This document shows, one piece after another, positions 42,332-51,293 of a stretch of 64,000 nt of DNA. The DNA is taken from positions 1-64,000 of the forward strand of contig NZ_VWVU01000004.1 in assembly GCF_008638365.1 (NCBI RefSeq), given 5' to 3'. A program made the translations under genes and the position numbers. Below the pieces are notes generated by a model. It had not been told where the DNA came from. It saw only the letters and a program-made list of their open reading frames with translations, and searched no databases. The stretch comes from Nocardiopsis quinghaiensis (GTDB taxonomy: Bacteria > Actinomycetota > Actinomycetes > Streptosporangiales > Streptosporangiaceae). Within the stretch, counting starts at the first letter, position 1. Each line of letters opens with the position of its first letter.

Positions 42332-44701
42332 CTAGAAGCGGTCGAGCAACTGGGCGCAGCGGATCAGGCCCAGGTGCGAGTACGCCTGCGGGTGGTTGCC
42401 CAGGGCCCGCTCGGTGACCGGGTCGAACTCCTCCGGGATGAGTCCGGTGGGCCCGGCGCAGTCCACCAGGTGCCTGAACAGCTCCTCGGCCTCCGCGCGG
42501 CGGCCGGTCAGCAGGTAAGCCTCGATCAGCCACGTGGTGCACAGGTGGAAACCGCCCTCACCGCCGGGCAGGCCGTCGTCACGGTGGTACCGGTAGACCG
42601 TCGGGCCGTTGCGCAGCTCCGCCTCCACGGCCGTCACGGTGGCCTGGAAGCGCTCGTCGGTCGGGTCGATCAGCCCGGACAGGCCGATGTGCAGCGACGC
42701 CGCGTCCAGGTCGGTGCCGTCGTAGGCGGTCGTGAAGGCCTGTGCCTCCTCGTTCCAGCCCTGCTCCAGCACCTCGGCGGCGATGTCGTCGCGCAGTCCC
42801 GGCCAGGACGGGTCCACCTCGCGGCCGTACCGCCCGGCCAGGTCGACGGCGCGGTCCAGGGTCACCCAGCACATCACCTTGGAGTAGACGCGCTGACGGG
42901 GCTCGTCGCGCTCCTCCCAGATGCCGTGGTCGGGCTCGTGCCAGCGGCGGGCGACGGCCTCGGCCATCGACCGCACCAGGTCCCAGTCGCGGTCGGCGAG
43001 CGTGCCGCGCACCGACGACAGCTTCTCGATCAGCTCCACGACGGGACCGAACACGTCCATCTGCACCTGGTGGTCGGCCAGGTTGCCGATCCGGACCGGC
43101 CGCGAGCCCGCGTACCCGGACAGCGACTCCACGACCTCCTCCGGACCCAGGTTGGTGCCCCGCAGCGAGTACAGCGGGCGCAGCAGTTCCGGGCCGGGCA
43201 GCGAGTCCACGACCCGGTGCACCCAGTCCAGGAACTCCTCGGCCTCGGCGGTCGAGCCCAGGGAGACCAGCGACTGCACGGTCAGGGCGCCGTCGCGCAG
43301 CCAGCAGTACCGGTAGTCCCAGTTGCGGACGCCGCCGATCTCCTCGGGCAGCGACGTGGTCGCGGCGGCCATCACACCGCCGGTCGAGGTACACAGCCCG
43401 CGCAGGGTGAGGGCGCTGCGCGCCGCCAGCTGCTGGGCGGTCTCGGGGAGGGTGAGGCCGTCGAGCCAGGTCGACCAGTGCTCGTCGGCCATCCGCTGGC
43501 GCTCGGACTCGGGCAGCGTTCCGTGCACGAGGGAGTCGGTGCCGCAGCGCAGCTCCAGCACCACCGGCCGGTCCGAGGACGGGTGGACGACCGCGCGGGC
43601 GACGTCGGCGACGCCGTCGTGCACGATCTCCCAGTCCACACCGGGTGAGTGCAGCGCCATCGGGAAGTCGGCGCCCTCCACGAGCAGGCCGTTGTCCTGG
43701 CGGGTGATGCGCACGGGCGTACGGCCGAAGTCGGGCCGGGGCGCGAACTCGACGGCCGCCGGGGTGACGCCGCCGATCACCCTGACGAGGTCGCTGCGGC
43801 CCTGCGGGGTGCCGTGGGCGAGGTAGTCGGTGACGTCCATGCGCGACCAGCGGGTGCGCACGGTCATGGTGCCGGGCAGGTAGCGCTGGCCCAGCGGCCG
43901 GCCGCCGTGGGCGGGGGCGATGGCGAACACGCCCGCCTGCCGGCCGCCCAGGACCTCCGCGAACAGGGCGCCCGAGTCGGGCTCGGGATGGCAGAACCAG
44001 AGCAGGCGCGCGTCCGGTCCGACGAGGGCGACCGAGTTCTGGTTGGAGAGCATCGACATGCGCTCGATGGGGGTGGGGCGCTCGCCGAACACCCAGGAGC
44101 GGCGCTCGGTGGCCAGCACGGACAGCAGGGACGCGGCGCTCGGGGTGTCGGGCACGCGGTGGGGGGCCACGGTGGGCTCCTCACCGACCCGCACACCGGC
44201 GTCGGCGCCGTTCAGCCGCATGAAGACGGGCTCCTCGCCGTCGCCGCCGCCGATGTAGAGGGTGGCGTTGGCCCCGACCTGCTCGCGGAGCAGCTCCAGG
44301 GCGGCGGCCTTGTCGGCGGGCGAGGTGTCGGGGCCGGTCGCGGCGTGTCCGGGGCCGATGGTCAGGTCGGTGTCGAACTCGGTGCCGTGTGCGCCCACCA
44401 GGCGCACCTCGGCGGGCAGGCGCGAGAGCGCGGCCAGGTCCCGCAGGGGGCGGGAGGAGATGACCGCGCACACGGTGCCGGGCAGGTCGGCCAGGTCGCG
44501 CAGCGCGCGCAGGGCCTCGGGCAGCGGTCGCCCGTGCGCGGGGTCGATCGGGGCGAGGGCGCCGTCGTAGTCGCAGGCGACGAGCAGCCGCGAGGTTCTG
44601 GCCAGAGCGGAGACACGTTGCCGGACGTCCACGGGCATGACCGCGGGAACGGTACTCTCCGGGAACCCCGGAACCGCTTCGACCGCTTGGGTGAGCGTCA
44701 C
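42332..44701 (-). CDS. degenerate OtsB-like HAD domain fused to GH15 (trehalase-type) domain
   Basis: A 789-residue protein. Residues about 38-215 resemble trehalose-6-phosphate phosphatase: motif I ACDYDGALAPI (Asp44, Asp46) and VISSRPLRDL. The metal-binding motif normally GDDxTDE is replaced by GGGDGEE (151-157), and the lid region is short. The remaining residues form a GH15 hydrolase domain with NWDYRYCWLRDGA and LIPEEFDP carrying the two catalytic acids. GH15 members in actinobacteria include trehalases. The HAD part may be non-catalytic or altered. The GTG at 44699-44701 follows GGAGGAGG, overriding a longer frame. Confidence 0.85.
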   Translation of the reverse strand: MTLTQAVEAVPGFPESTVPAVMPVDVRQRVSALARTSRLLVACDYDGALAPIDPAHGRPLPEALRALRDLADLPGTVCAVISSRPLRDLAALSRLPAEVRLVGAHGTEFDTDLTIGPGHAATGPDTSPADKAAALELLREQVGANATLYIGGGDGEEPVFMRLNGADAGVRVGEEPTVAPHRVPDTPSAASLLSVLATERRSWVFGERPTPIERMSMLSNQNSVALVGPDARLLWFCHPEPDSGALFAEVLGGRQAGVFAIAPAHGGRPLGQRYLPGTMTVRTRWSRMDVTDYLAHGTPQGRSDLVRVIGGVTPAAVEFAPRPDFGRTPVRITRQDNGLLVEGADFPMALHSPGVDWEIVHDGVADVARAVVHPSSDRPVVLELRCGTDSLVHGTLPESERQRMADEHWSTWLDGLTLPETAQQLAARSALTLRGLCTSTGGVMAAATTSLPEEIGGVRNWDYRYCWLRDGALTVQSLVSLGSTAEAEEFLDWVHRVVDSLPGPELLRPLYSLRGTNLGPEEVVESLSGYAGSRPVRIGNLADHQVQMDVFGPVVELIEKLSSVRGTLADRDWDLVRSMAEAVARRWHEPDHGIWEERDEPRQRVYSKVMCWVTLDRAVDLAGRYGREVDPSWPGLRDDIAAEVLEQGWNEEAQAFTTAYDGTDLDAASLHIGLSGLIDPTDERFQATVTAVEAELRNGPTVYRYHRDDGLPGGEGGFHLCTTWLIEAYLLTGRRAEAEELFRHLVDCAGPTGLIPEEFDPVTERALGNHPQAYSHLGLIRCAQLLDRF

Positions 44702-45202
44702 GTTGCCTCCTCCGTTGGTCCACAATGACCTGGGGAAATAGGTGATCTGTAGGATTCCGCGCGCATGGTGCTGGTTCACACTGACGTGGGTGTGGAAAGA
44801 GTGGGCCCAGGGCTTGTGGCGCGGGACGGGACTTCAGGGATGTGGGGGCGAGTCCCTCAGAAACTTTTTACGTGTGTGCGGGCAAATAGGTCATGCCAGA
44901 CGCAAAGAGTTGGTCCGCAAGAAGTCAACGTGAGACTACCCCCGTCCCGCCCGTACCTGCGACCTCAGATTCCGGTGATGCAGGTCACGAATCGGCTGCA
45001 AAAGGGCAGGAAGGTCGTGTCCTCTGGTTCGCGCGATCCCGGGATCACCCGCTGTCGCGGAGGACCGGCCGCGTCCGGCCCCGGTGGCCGCCTCCGGCGC
45101 GGGGCGGCGTGCCATGAAGCACACAGGACGTCGGAGGGCCCGCCACGTGGAGTGGCGGGCCCGGTGGCCGGGAGGGCCGTCGGCGGGACGGCCCGGGTGG
45201 GC
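44702..45202. other. intergenic region, promoter of the HAD/GH15 gene
   Basis: 501 bases between two minus-strand genes. AT-richer parts near 44720-44760 and 44865-44940 are candidate promoters. A 74-codon frame at 44893-45117 has no recognisable product. A terminator hairpin for the methyltransferase lies at 45136-45162. Confidence 0.4.
45136..45162 (-). terminator. terminator hairpin after the methyltransferase gene
   Basis: Perfect 11-base-pair stem (45136-45146 with 45152-45162) around GTGGA, 41 bases beyond the stop. Confidence 0.65.
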
Positions 45203-45910
45203 TCAGGCGTTCTTCTCGGGCTTGCGGAGGTGGTGCACCCACGCGGGCGGGATGTTGGCGAACACCTTCTCGGAGCCGATGCCGTACCGGTCGATCCGGT
45301 CCTGCACCAGCCAGCTCGTACGCGCCTGGCGCAGGTAGTCCTCGCGGCGGGCGATGACGGCCTTGACCTCCTTGGTGTAGAGGTAGCCGTAGAAGGACAG
45401 CGTCCCTCCCGGTTCGAGCACCTCGAAGTAGTAGTCGAGGATCTCCCGGACGGCGTCGACGCCGAAGTTCGCGAACGGCAGGCCCGACACGATCACGTCG
45501 TAGGAGCGGTCGGTGCCCATGTCGTTGACGAGCTTGGCGTGCACCCTGGTGCTGTCGGAGACCCTGGACATGACCGGGTCGGTCTCCAGGAGGCCCTCGA
45601 CGTAGGCGGCGAACTCGGGGTTGGACTCCACGAGGTCGGCGGTGTCCCCCGGGCGCATCGCCGCGGCGATCCCGCGGCTGATCGCGCCGGTCCCCGCGCC
45701 CGCCTCCAGGATGCGCAGCGGCCGGTCGGGTTCGGGTCGCTGGCGGACGTACTCGGCCATCGCGTGGGCCAGAGCACCGCTGCTGGGAACGATGGAACCG
45801 GTGGCGTGGAAGGTCCGTAGCGCCTGGCTGAGGAACAGCCGGGTGTCACGCAGGCGCTCGTCCAACCTCAGGGAGGAGAAGGGTCCGGTAGGACTGTGTG
45901 TCTCGGACAT
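45203..45910 (-). CDS. PmtA-like class I methyltransferase
   Basis: A 235-residue SAM-dependent enzyme. The opening FLSQALRTFHATGSIVPSSGALAHAM is typical of the phospholipid N-methyltransferase/rRNA-dimethylase-like group. The SAM site is ILEAGAGTGAISRGI and the post-strand-4 motif is VIVSGLPFANF. Members methylate phosphatidylethanolamine; the substrate here is not proved. Divergent from an SDR gene at 46025. Confidence 0.8.
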   Translation of the reverse strand: MSETHSPTGPFSSLRLDERLRDTRLFLSQALRTFHATGSIVPSSGALAHAMAEYVRQRPEPDRPLRILEAGAGTGAISRGIAAAMRPGDTADLVESNPEFAAYVEGLLETDPVMSRVSDSTRVHAKLVNDMGTDRSYDVIVSGLPFANFGVDAVREILDYYFEVLEPGGTLSFYGYLYTKEVKAVIARREDYLRQARTSWLVQDRIDRYGIGSEKVFANIPPAWVHHLRKPEKNA

Positions 45911-46024
45911 ACCCGAACGCTAGCGCCTCGGCCCCGCCCGGGGGGAGGCGGCACGGCCGGTGTCCGTCAAAAGACGGGCCGGGAACCCTCGGGGATCCGC
46001 CCCGCCACGTCCTACTCTGAGGGT

Positions 46025-46870
46025 ATGAGCGAAGCGGTCAGCACCTCCGACACCCCCGGCGAGGCCTCCGGCCACCCCCGGACCGCGCTGGTCACCGGAG
46101 CCTCCAGCGGGATCGGCGAGGAGTACGCCCGCAGGCTCGCCGAGCGCGGTTACTCCCTGGTCCTCGTGGCGCGCCGGGCCGAGGCGCTCGAAGTCCTCGC
46201 CGAGGAGCTCCACCTCAGCTACGGGGTCGGTGTCCAGTCCCTGCCCGCCGACCTCGGCACCGACGAGGGCCTCTCCCTGGTCGTCGAGCGCCTGTCGGCC
46301 GACGGCAGCGGCGGCGAGGCCCCCGTCGACCTGCTCGTCAACAACGCCGGACGCGGTGAGGGCGGTCCCTTCGCCGAGCAGGACCCCGCCGAGATCGACT
46401 CCATGCTCGACCTCAACGTGCGCGCGGTCCTCCATCTGACACGCGCCGTCCTGCCGGTGCAGATCGCCCGCCGGAGGCGGGGGCGCACACGGGCCGGGCT
46501 CGGCGTCATCAACCTCTCCTCCGTCGCGGGCGAGGTCGTCTCCAACCCCGGCGGCTCGGTGTACGGGGCGAGCAAGAAGTTCGTCAGCCTGTGGAGCGAG
46601 AGCGTCGACGCCGAGGTCCGCGAGTACGGCGTGCACGTCACCGCGGTCCTGCCCGGGTTCGTGCGCACCGACATGACCCGCGAGGTCCAGGAGAGCGGCA
46701 TGCCCGCGTTCGCCTTCGTCCCCAAGGAGCGGGTCGTCCGCGAGTCCCTGACCGCCTGGGCCGCCGGGCGCTCCAGAGTCGTCCCCAGCGCCCAGTACAA
46801 GGCCGCCACGGGCATCCTGCGCCTCCTGCCCAAGCCGCTCGTGCGCGCCGCCGCCCGCAGGATCCAGTGA
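46025..46870 (+). CDS. short-chain dehydrogenase/reductase
   Basis: A 281-residue classical SDR: VTGASSGIGEEYARRLAERG, NNAGRG, NLSSVAGEV with YGASKKFV as active site, and VLPGFVRTDM. The longer C-terminus (WAAGRSRVVPSAQYKAATGIL) matches the DltE/YqjQ-like SDR group acting on lipid-linked or bulky substrates. ATG at 46025 follows GAGGGT. Divergent from the methyltransferase. Confidence 0.88.
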   Translation: MSEAVSTSDTPGEASGHPRTALVTGASSGIGEEYARRLAERGYSLVLVARRAEALEVLAEELHLSYGVGVQSLPADLGTDEGLSLVVERLSADGSGGEAPVDLLVNNAGRGEGGPFAEQDPAEIDSMLDLNVRAVLHLTRAVLPVQIARRRRGRTRAGLGVINLSSVAGEVVSNPGGSVYGASKKFVSLWSESVDAEVREYGVHVTAVLPGFVRTDMTREVQESGMPAFAFVPKERVVRESLTAWAAGRSRVVPSAQYKAATGILRLLPKPLVRAAARRIQ

Positions 46871-47042
46871 GGCCGGGTTCCGCGGAGCCCCGGCAGGCCG
46901 TCCCTCCCCGTCGTCGCGGTGCCGCGCGGCCCGGTGTGGCGTATCCCGCCGACCACATGCTGAGACATCCTCGCTCCGGTGCGGCATCGGGCGGCCGGAC
47001 CGCCTACGCTGGTAGCGCATCCGCCGGTCGAGGAAAGACACC

Positions 47043-47306
47043 ATGAAGACCTTCGAAGAGCTGTTCGCCGAGCTGTCCGAGAAGGCGCGCTCCCGCCCCG
47101 AGGGGTCCGGGACCGTCGCCCAACTCGACGCCGGTGTCCACGCCATCGGCAAGAAGGTCGTCGAGGAGGCCGCCGAGGTCTGGATGGCCGCCGAGTACGA
47201 GTCGGACGAGCAGGCCGCCGAAGAGATCTCCCAGCTCCTCTACCACCTCCAGGTCCTGATGCTGGCGCGCGGGCTGCGCCTTGAGGACGTCTACAAGCAT
47301 CTGTAG
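47043..47306 (+). CDS. hisE: phosphoribosyl-ATP diphosphatase HisE
   Basis: Second step of histidine synthesis. An 87-residue MazG-type fold: [32 protein letters not shown] (EExxE metal site) and [15 protein letters not shown]. Normal length. The start is preceded by AGGAAAGAC. hisG follows 70 bases later in the same direction, the standard actinobacterial hisE-hisG order. Confidence 0.95.
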   Translation: MKTFEELFAELSEKARSRPEGSGTVAQLDAGVHAIGKKVVEEAAEVWMAAEYESDEQAAEEISQLLYHLQVLMLARGLRLEDVYKHL

Positions 47307-47376
47307 GTCGGCGCGCACCATGCGTACCGGCCCCCGACGGACGTCCCCGCAACCGCAGCCACAGAAAGCCGTGAAC

Positions 47377-48231
47377 ATGCCCGACATGCTGAGAATCGCC
47401 GTGCCCAACAAGGGCCAGCTCTCCGAACCCGCCGTGGAGATGCTGCGCGAGGCCGGTTACCGGCAGCGCAAGAGCAGCCGCGACCTGGTCATGGTCGACC
47501 CCGACAACGACACCGAGTTCTTCTTCCTGCGTCCCAAGGACATCGCCGTCTACGTCGGCGAGGGCATCCTCCAGGCCGGGATCACCGGCCGCGACATGCT
47601 GCTCGACTCCGGCGCCCCCGTGGACGAGGTCCTCCCGCTGGGCTTCGGCGGGTCCACCTTCCGCTTCGCCGCCCCCGGCGGCGCGGACATGAAGGTGTCC
47701 GACCTCAACGGCAAGCGGATCGCCACGTCCTTCGACGGGCTCCTGCGCTCCTACCTGGACAGGGAGGGCGTCGACGCCCGCGTCATCCACCTGGACGGCG
47801 CGGTCGAGAGCTCCGTCAAGCTCGGTGTCGCCGACGCCGTCGCCGACGTGGTCTCCACCGGGACCACCCTGCGCCAGGCGGGCATGGAGACCTTCGGCGA
47901 CCCGATCCTGGTCTCCGAGGCGGTCGTCATCCGGCCCACCGGTGCCGGGGAGGACCCCCAGATCGAGACGATGCTGCGTCGTCTGCGCGGTGTCCTGGTC
48001 GCCCGCGACTACGTGATGATGGACTACGACGTGCACGCCGAGCGCCTGGAGGCGGCGGTCGCGCTCACCCCGGGCATGGAGGGGCCGACGGTCTCCCCGC
48101 TGCACCGCGAGGGCTGGGTCGCGGTCCGGTCGATGGTGCGGCGCAAGGACGCCCAGAGCATCATGGACGACCTGTGGCAGCTCGGCGCCCGCGCCATCCT
48201 GGTCACCGACATCTACGCCTGTCGCCTGTAG
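47377..48231 (+). CDS. hisG: ATP phosphoribosyltransferase HisG, long form
   Basis: First and feedback-controlled step of histidine synthesis. 284 residues (long form): MLRIAVPNKGQLSEPAVEML near the start, DGAVESSVKLGVADAVADVVSTGTTL (PRPP-binding loop) and a C-terminal regulatory domain (PGMEGPTVSPLHREGWVAVRS, LGARAILVTDIYACRL). The ATG at 47377 is used because AGAAAG precedes it. The family start MLRIAVPNK three codons later (47386) is equally possible. Confidence 0.94.
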   Translation: MPDMLRIAVPNKGQLSEPAVEMLREAGYRQRKSSRDLVMVDPDNDTEFFFLRPKDIAVYVGEGILQAGITGRDMLLDSGAPVDEVLPLGFGGSTFRFAAPGGADMKVSDLNGKRIATSFDGLLRSYLDREGVDARVIHLDGAVESSVKLGVADAVADVVSTGTTLRQAGMETFGDPILVSEAVVIRPTGAGEDPQIETMLRRLRGVLVARDYVMMDYDVHAERLEAAVALTPGMEGPTVSPLHREGWVAVRSMVRRKDAQSIMDDLWQLGARAILVTDIYACRL

Positions 48232-48268
48232 CGTACCGGCCGCGAGCGTTGTGCGCCCTTTCTCCCGT

Positions 48269-48325
48269 TGATCTTGCCCGTAGCGGCGTGCTCGACCGCC
48301 GACAACGCCGCTACGGGCAAGATCA
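48269..48325. terminator. long hairpin between hisG and the MerR gene
   Basis: A perfect 21-base-pair stem (48269-48289 with 48305-48325) with a 15-base loop. The right arm contains the stop codon of the convergent MerR gene (48323-48325). It begins 37 bases after the hisG stop and probably terminates transcription on both strands. Confidence 0.7.
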
Positions 48326-49138
48326 TCCGGTGTGACGGTCCGCGTCCAGGGGGCGCAGTCCGACGGCGAACTCCACACCGGTGTCGTAATCGACCTGCCG
48401 CAGGGTTCCCACGTCGGCGAACATCCCCTCGACCTGGTGTCCGAACAGGTGGGACACCGCGAGGGCGAAGCTTCCGAGGGTCTCGGGGCCCGGCACCAGC
48501 AGGTACGACTCGGTTCCCTCCTCGTACTCCACGAGCCCGACACCCTCGGAGAGCGGCGGCGACGGCGCGCCCGCCGCCGCGACCGGTACGCACACCCGTA
48601 CGCACAACCGGGACGCCCCGCTCCCCGCCACCGGCTCCGGGGACCTCCACCACCGGCCGTCGACGTCCCAGCCGCGCTCGTCGGCCACACCGCCGAGCAC
48701 GTCCGCCATCGCGGAGGCGTCGGCGCGCACGCGGTCCGTGTCGTAGTCCTCGTCGTACTCGGAGGCCACCGCCGTGACCGCGGTGCACGCCCGCCTGCGT
48801 CGAACCCCGACCTCCGGCTCCCACGCCAGGACGGTGGACGCCTCCGCCAGCGCACGGTCCTGCTCGCGCCGCTCCCGCTGGAGGTCCTCGGCGTACCGGT
48901 GCAGCATCTCCGGCGCGAGGCCGGGGTCGTCGACCAGCCGACGGATCCGGGGCAGGTCCAGGCCGGCGCGGCGCAGGGCGAGGATCCGCCCGGCGCGCCC
49001 GATCTGGTCGATGGTGTACCAGCGGAACTGCGTCTCCTCGTCCACTCTGGCCGGCACCAACAGGCCCTGGGAGTGGTAGTGGCGCAGTGCTTTGGCCGAG
49101 AGGCCGGTGAATTGGCTGAACGTGCCGATGGGAAGCAT
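48323..49138 (-). CDS. MerR-family regulator with GyrI-like effector domain
   Basis: A 271-residue protein. The N-terminal MerR HTH is LPIGTFSQFTGLSAKALRHYHSQGLL with FRWYTIDQIGRAGRILALRRAG (about 2-60). A helical linker (ERREQDRALAEAS) precedes a C-terminal domain like the GyrI/Bacterial effector fold (VEYEEGTESYLLVPGPETLG, about 190-260), which binds hydrophobic drugs. No exporter gene is next to it. It is divergent from the spermidine-synthase-like gene 86 bases away. Confidence 0.87.
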   Translation of the reverse strand: MLPIGTFSQFTGLSAKALRHYHSQGLLVPARVDEETQFRWYTIDQIGRAGRILALRRAGLDLPRIRRLVDDPGLAPEMLHRYAEDLQRERREQDRALAEASTVLAWEPEVGVRRRRACTAVTAVASEYDEDYDTDRVRADASAMADVLGGVADERGWDVDGRWWRSPEPVAGSGASRLCVRVCVPVAAAGAPSPPLSEGVGLVEYEEGTESYLLVPGPETLGSFALAVSHLFGHQVEGMFADVGTLRQVDYDTGVEFAVGLRPLDADRHTG

Positions 49139-49224
49139 GGCTCCACTCTGGATCCTCCCCCGAGGGGAAGGTCAAGCCGGTGTTCCCCGACCGTTCCGGG
49201 GATTCGCGCGGGCACAATGTGAGG

Positions 49225-49956
49225 ATGAACCAGCGAACTCCAGAGGCTCCCGAAACCGATCCCCACGCCATCGAGGGAGAGACGGTCACGCTGGCCAGGG
49301 TGACCGGTGAGACCGGCGGCGACCTCGTGCTGCGCCGGGCGGGCGCGCACTACGAGATCTACTCCAACGGGCTGTTCCTCATGGACACCCGCGACGGCAC
49401 CTCCGAGCGCGAGATGGTGCGCGCCAGCCTCGCCGCGCTCCCCGCGGGCCGCTCCCGCTCCCGTGTGCTCATCGGCGGGCTGGGCGTGGGCTTCTCCGCC
49501 CGCGAGGCGCTGGACCACCCCAAGGTGTCCATCGTGGACGTGGTGGAGCTCGAACCCCAGGTGATCGCCTGGCACGACGGCGAACTGGGCGAGGCCGCCG
49601 AGTACGTGCACCGGGACCCGCGCTGCCGGGTGCTCAACGCCGACATCGTGGCGTGGCTGGAGAAGGCGGCCTCCGCCGACAAGCCCGTCCGCTACGACGT
49701 GATCTGCCTGGACACCGACAACGGGCCCGACTGGACGGTGGTGGAGAACAACAACCGCCTCTACGAGGCGGCGGGGCTGGACCAGCTCGTCCGCCTGCTC
49801 GCCCCCGGCGGGGTGCTGGCCTTCTGGAGCGCCAACGCGGTGTCCACCTTCGAGGAGCTGCTGCGCGAGCGGTTCGCGTCGGTGGAGGTCGCCGAGGTCC
49901 CGGTCGCCCGGGGAGGCGTGCCCGACAACGTCTACCTGGCGCGCGATCCGCGCTGA
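49225..49956 (+). CDS. spermidine synthase-like protein
   Basis: A 243-residue protein with the polyamine-synthase Rossmann fold: LIGGLGVGFSAREALDH (SAM-like site), VDVVELEPQVIAWH, RVLNADIVAWLE and YDVICLDTDNGPDW. The usual gatekeeper residues for putrescine are not obvious, so it may be a methyltransferase-like homologue without polyamine activity. Start at 49225. Convergent with the EF-hand gene. Confidence 0.8.
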   Translation: MNQRTPEAPETDPHAIEGETVTLARVTGETGGDLVLRRAGAHYEIYSNGLFLMDTRDGTSEREMVRASLAALPAGRSRSRVLIGGLGVGFSAREALDHPKVSIVDVVELEPQVIAWHDGELGEAAEYVHRDPRCRVLNADIVAWLEKAASADKPVRYDVICLDTDNGPDWTVVENNNRLYEAAGLDQLVRLLAPGGVLAFWSANAVSTFEELLRERFASVEVAEVPVARGGVPDNVYLARDPR

Positions 49957-50002
49957 CACGGCCGGCGCCGCCCGGCGTCACCGCCAGGCGGGCCCACCGG
50001 GC

Positions 50003-50221
50003 TCAGCCCCTGGTGTCGGACATGTAGGCCGTGAACTCGTCCAGGGTGATCAGCCCGTCGCCGTCCTCGTCCATGGTCGCGATCGCCTGCCGGGCCTGGT
50101 CCTCGGTGCAGCTGTCCCCCAGGCGGTGCATCAGGTCGGCGTACTCCTGGGCGGTGATGCGCCCGTCGCTGTCGGCGTCGACGAACGCGAAGGTCGTCGC
50201 GTACTCGTTGGTGTCGGGCAT
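50003..50221 (-). CDS. two-EF-hand calcium-binding protein
   Basis: A 72-residue protein made of two EF-hands: DADSDGRITAQE (15-26) and DEDGDGLITLDE (51-62), both with canonical ligands at positions 1, 3, 5 and 12. It is close to the CalD/calmodulin-like small proteins of actinomycetes. It probably buffers or senses Ca2+ in the cytosol; target unknown. Monocistronic. Confidence 0.92.
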   Translation of the reverse strand: MPDTNEYATTFAFVDADSDGRITAQEYADLMHRLGDSCTEDQARQAIATMDEDGDGLITLDEFTAYMSDTRG

Positions 50222-50390
50222 CTGCTGTCCGTCTCCAGGGAATCGGGGTGCGGGCTCGGCGAAAGGCTATCGGGGACGTCCCGGTTCGGGAAGCGGAGAG
50301 AGAGGTCCGCGGACACGCGGAGGGGGCCGCGCGTCCGTCGGATCCCTCCGGCGCGCGGCCCCCTCCGGGACACCGGTCCCGGGCGACCGC

Positions 50391-51293
50391 TCAGCGCGAT
50401 CCCCGCGAGCCGACCCACCGCGCGAGCACGGTGAACAGCAGGACCAGCGCGAACAGGCAGAGGGCGGCTCCCCAGGCGCGGTCGACACCGCCCTCGAAGG
50501 GCTGCGTGGCGCCCCGGTACAGCTGCATCGGCACGGCGCCCTGCGCCTCACCCTGGAACGAGGTCACGAGCAGGCCGGACCCGAACGCGGTCAGCAGCAG
50601 CGGTGCGGTCTCGCCGATGCCGCGGGCGACGGCCAGCATCGATCCGGTGGCCAGGCCGGGTGCGGCCGCGGGCAGCACCGTGTGCATGATGGTCTGCCAC
50701 TTGCGCGCGCCCAGACCGTAGCTGGCGTTGCGCATCTCGTCGGGGACCAGCCGCAGCATCTCCTCCGCCGACCGTGTGACGATCGGCAGCATCATCACCG
50801 CGATCGCCACCGCGCCCGCGAAGGTGCCGAAGCCCATGCCGCCCCAGCCGATCACCAGAAGGCCGTACACGAACAGGCCGACGAAGATCGAGGGGATGCC
50901 CGTCATCACGTCGGTGAAGAAGCGGATCGCCGAGGTCATGCGGTTGGGCCCGTACTCCACGACGTAGACCGCGGTGGCGATCCCGAACGGGATCGACATC
51001 AGGACCGACAGCGCCATGATGTAGAGCGTGCCGAAGAACCCGGCGGCGTATCCGCCGCCCTCGCGCCTCGGCGGCGGCTCCGTCTGGGTGAAGAAGTCGA
51101 GGTTGACGACGCCGATGCCGCGCCGGGTGACCTCGAAGATGATGAGGACCAGCGGGATCATCGCCACGATCATCGCGGCGGTCAGCATCACCGACGCGGA
51201 GCGGTCCTTGAACCTGCGCAGGCCCGTGCCGGGCGGGCGCTGGCTCAGCGGGGTGTGCCGGGCGGACGGAGGGGTGGTGGTTGCGGTGCTCAT
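50391..51293 (-). CDS. pstA: phosphate ABC transporter permease PstA
   Basis: A 300-residue inner-membrane permease with six helices. The permease loop is AYGLGARKWQTIMHTVLPAAAPG (found as ASYGLGARKWQTIMHTVLPA) with the later ARGIGETAPLLLTAFG. It works with PstC as the transmembrane pair for high-affinity phosphate uptake. Its ATG overlaps the pstC stop by four bases, so translation is coupled. Confidence 0.95.
   Translation of the reverse strand: MSTATTTPPSARHTPLSQRPPGTGLRRFKDRSASVMLTAAMIVAMIPLVLIIFEVTRRGIGVVNLDFFTQTEPPPRREGGGYAAGFFGTLYIMALSVLMSIPFGIATAVYVVEYGPNRMTSAIRFFTDVMTGIPSIFVGLFVYGLLVIGWGGMGFGTFAGAVAIAVMMLPIVTRSAEEMLRLVPDEMRNASYGLGARKWQTIMHTVLPAAAPGLATGSMLAVARGIGETAPLLLTAFGSGLLVTSFQGEAQGAVPMQLYRGATQPFEGGVDRAWGAALCLFALVLLFTVLARWVGSRGSR

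Noticed and set aside
46219..49959. A 1246-codon open frame on the minus strand
   Set aside because: It runs antisense through the SDR, hisE, hisG and spermidine-synthase-like genes. Its composition is that of a shadow frame in high-GC DNA.
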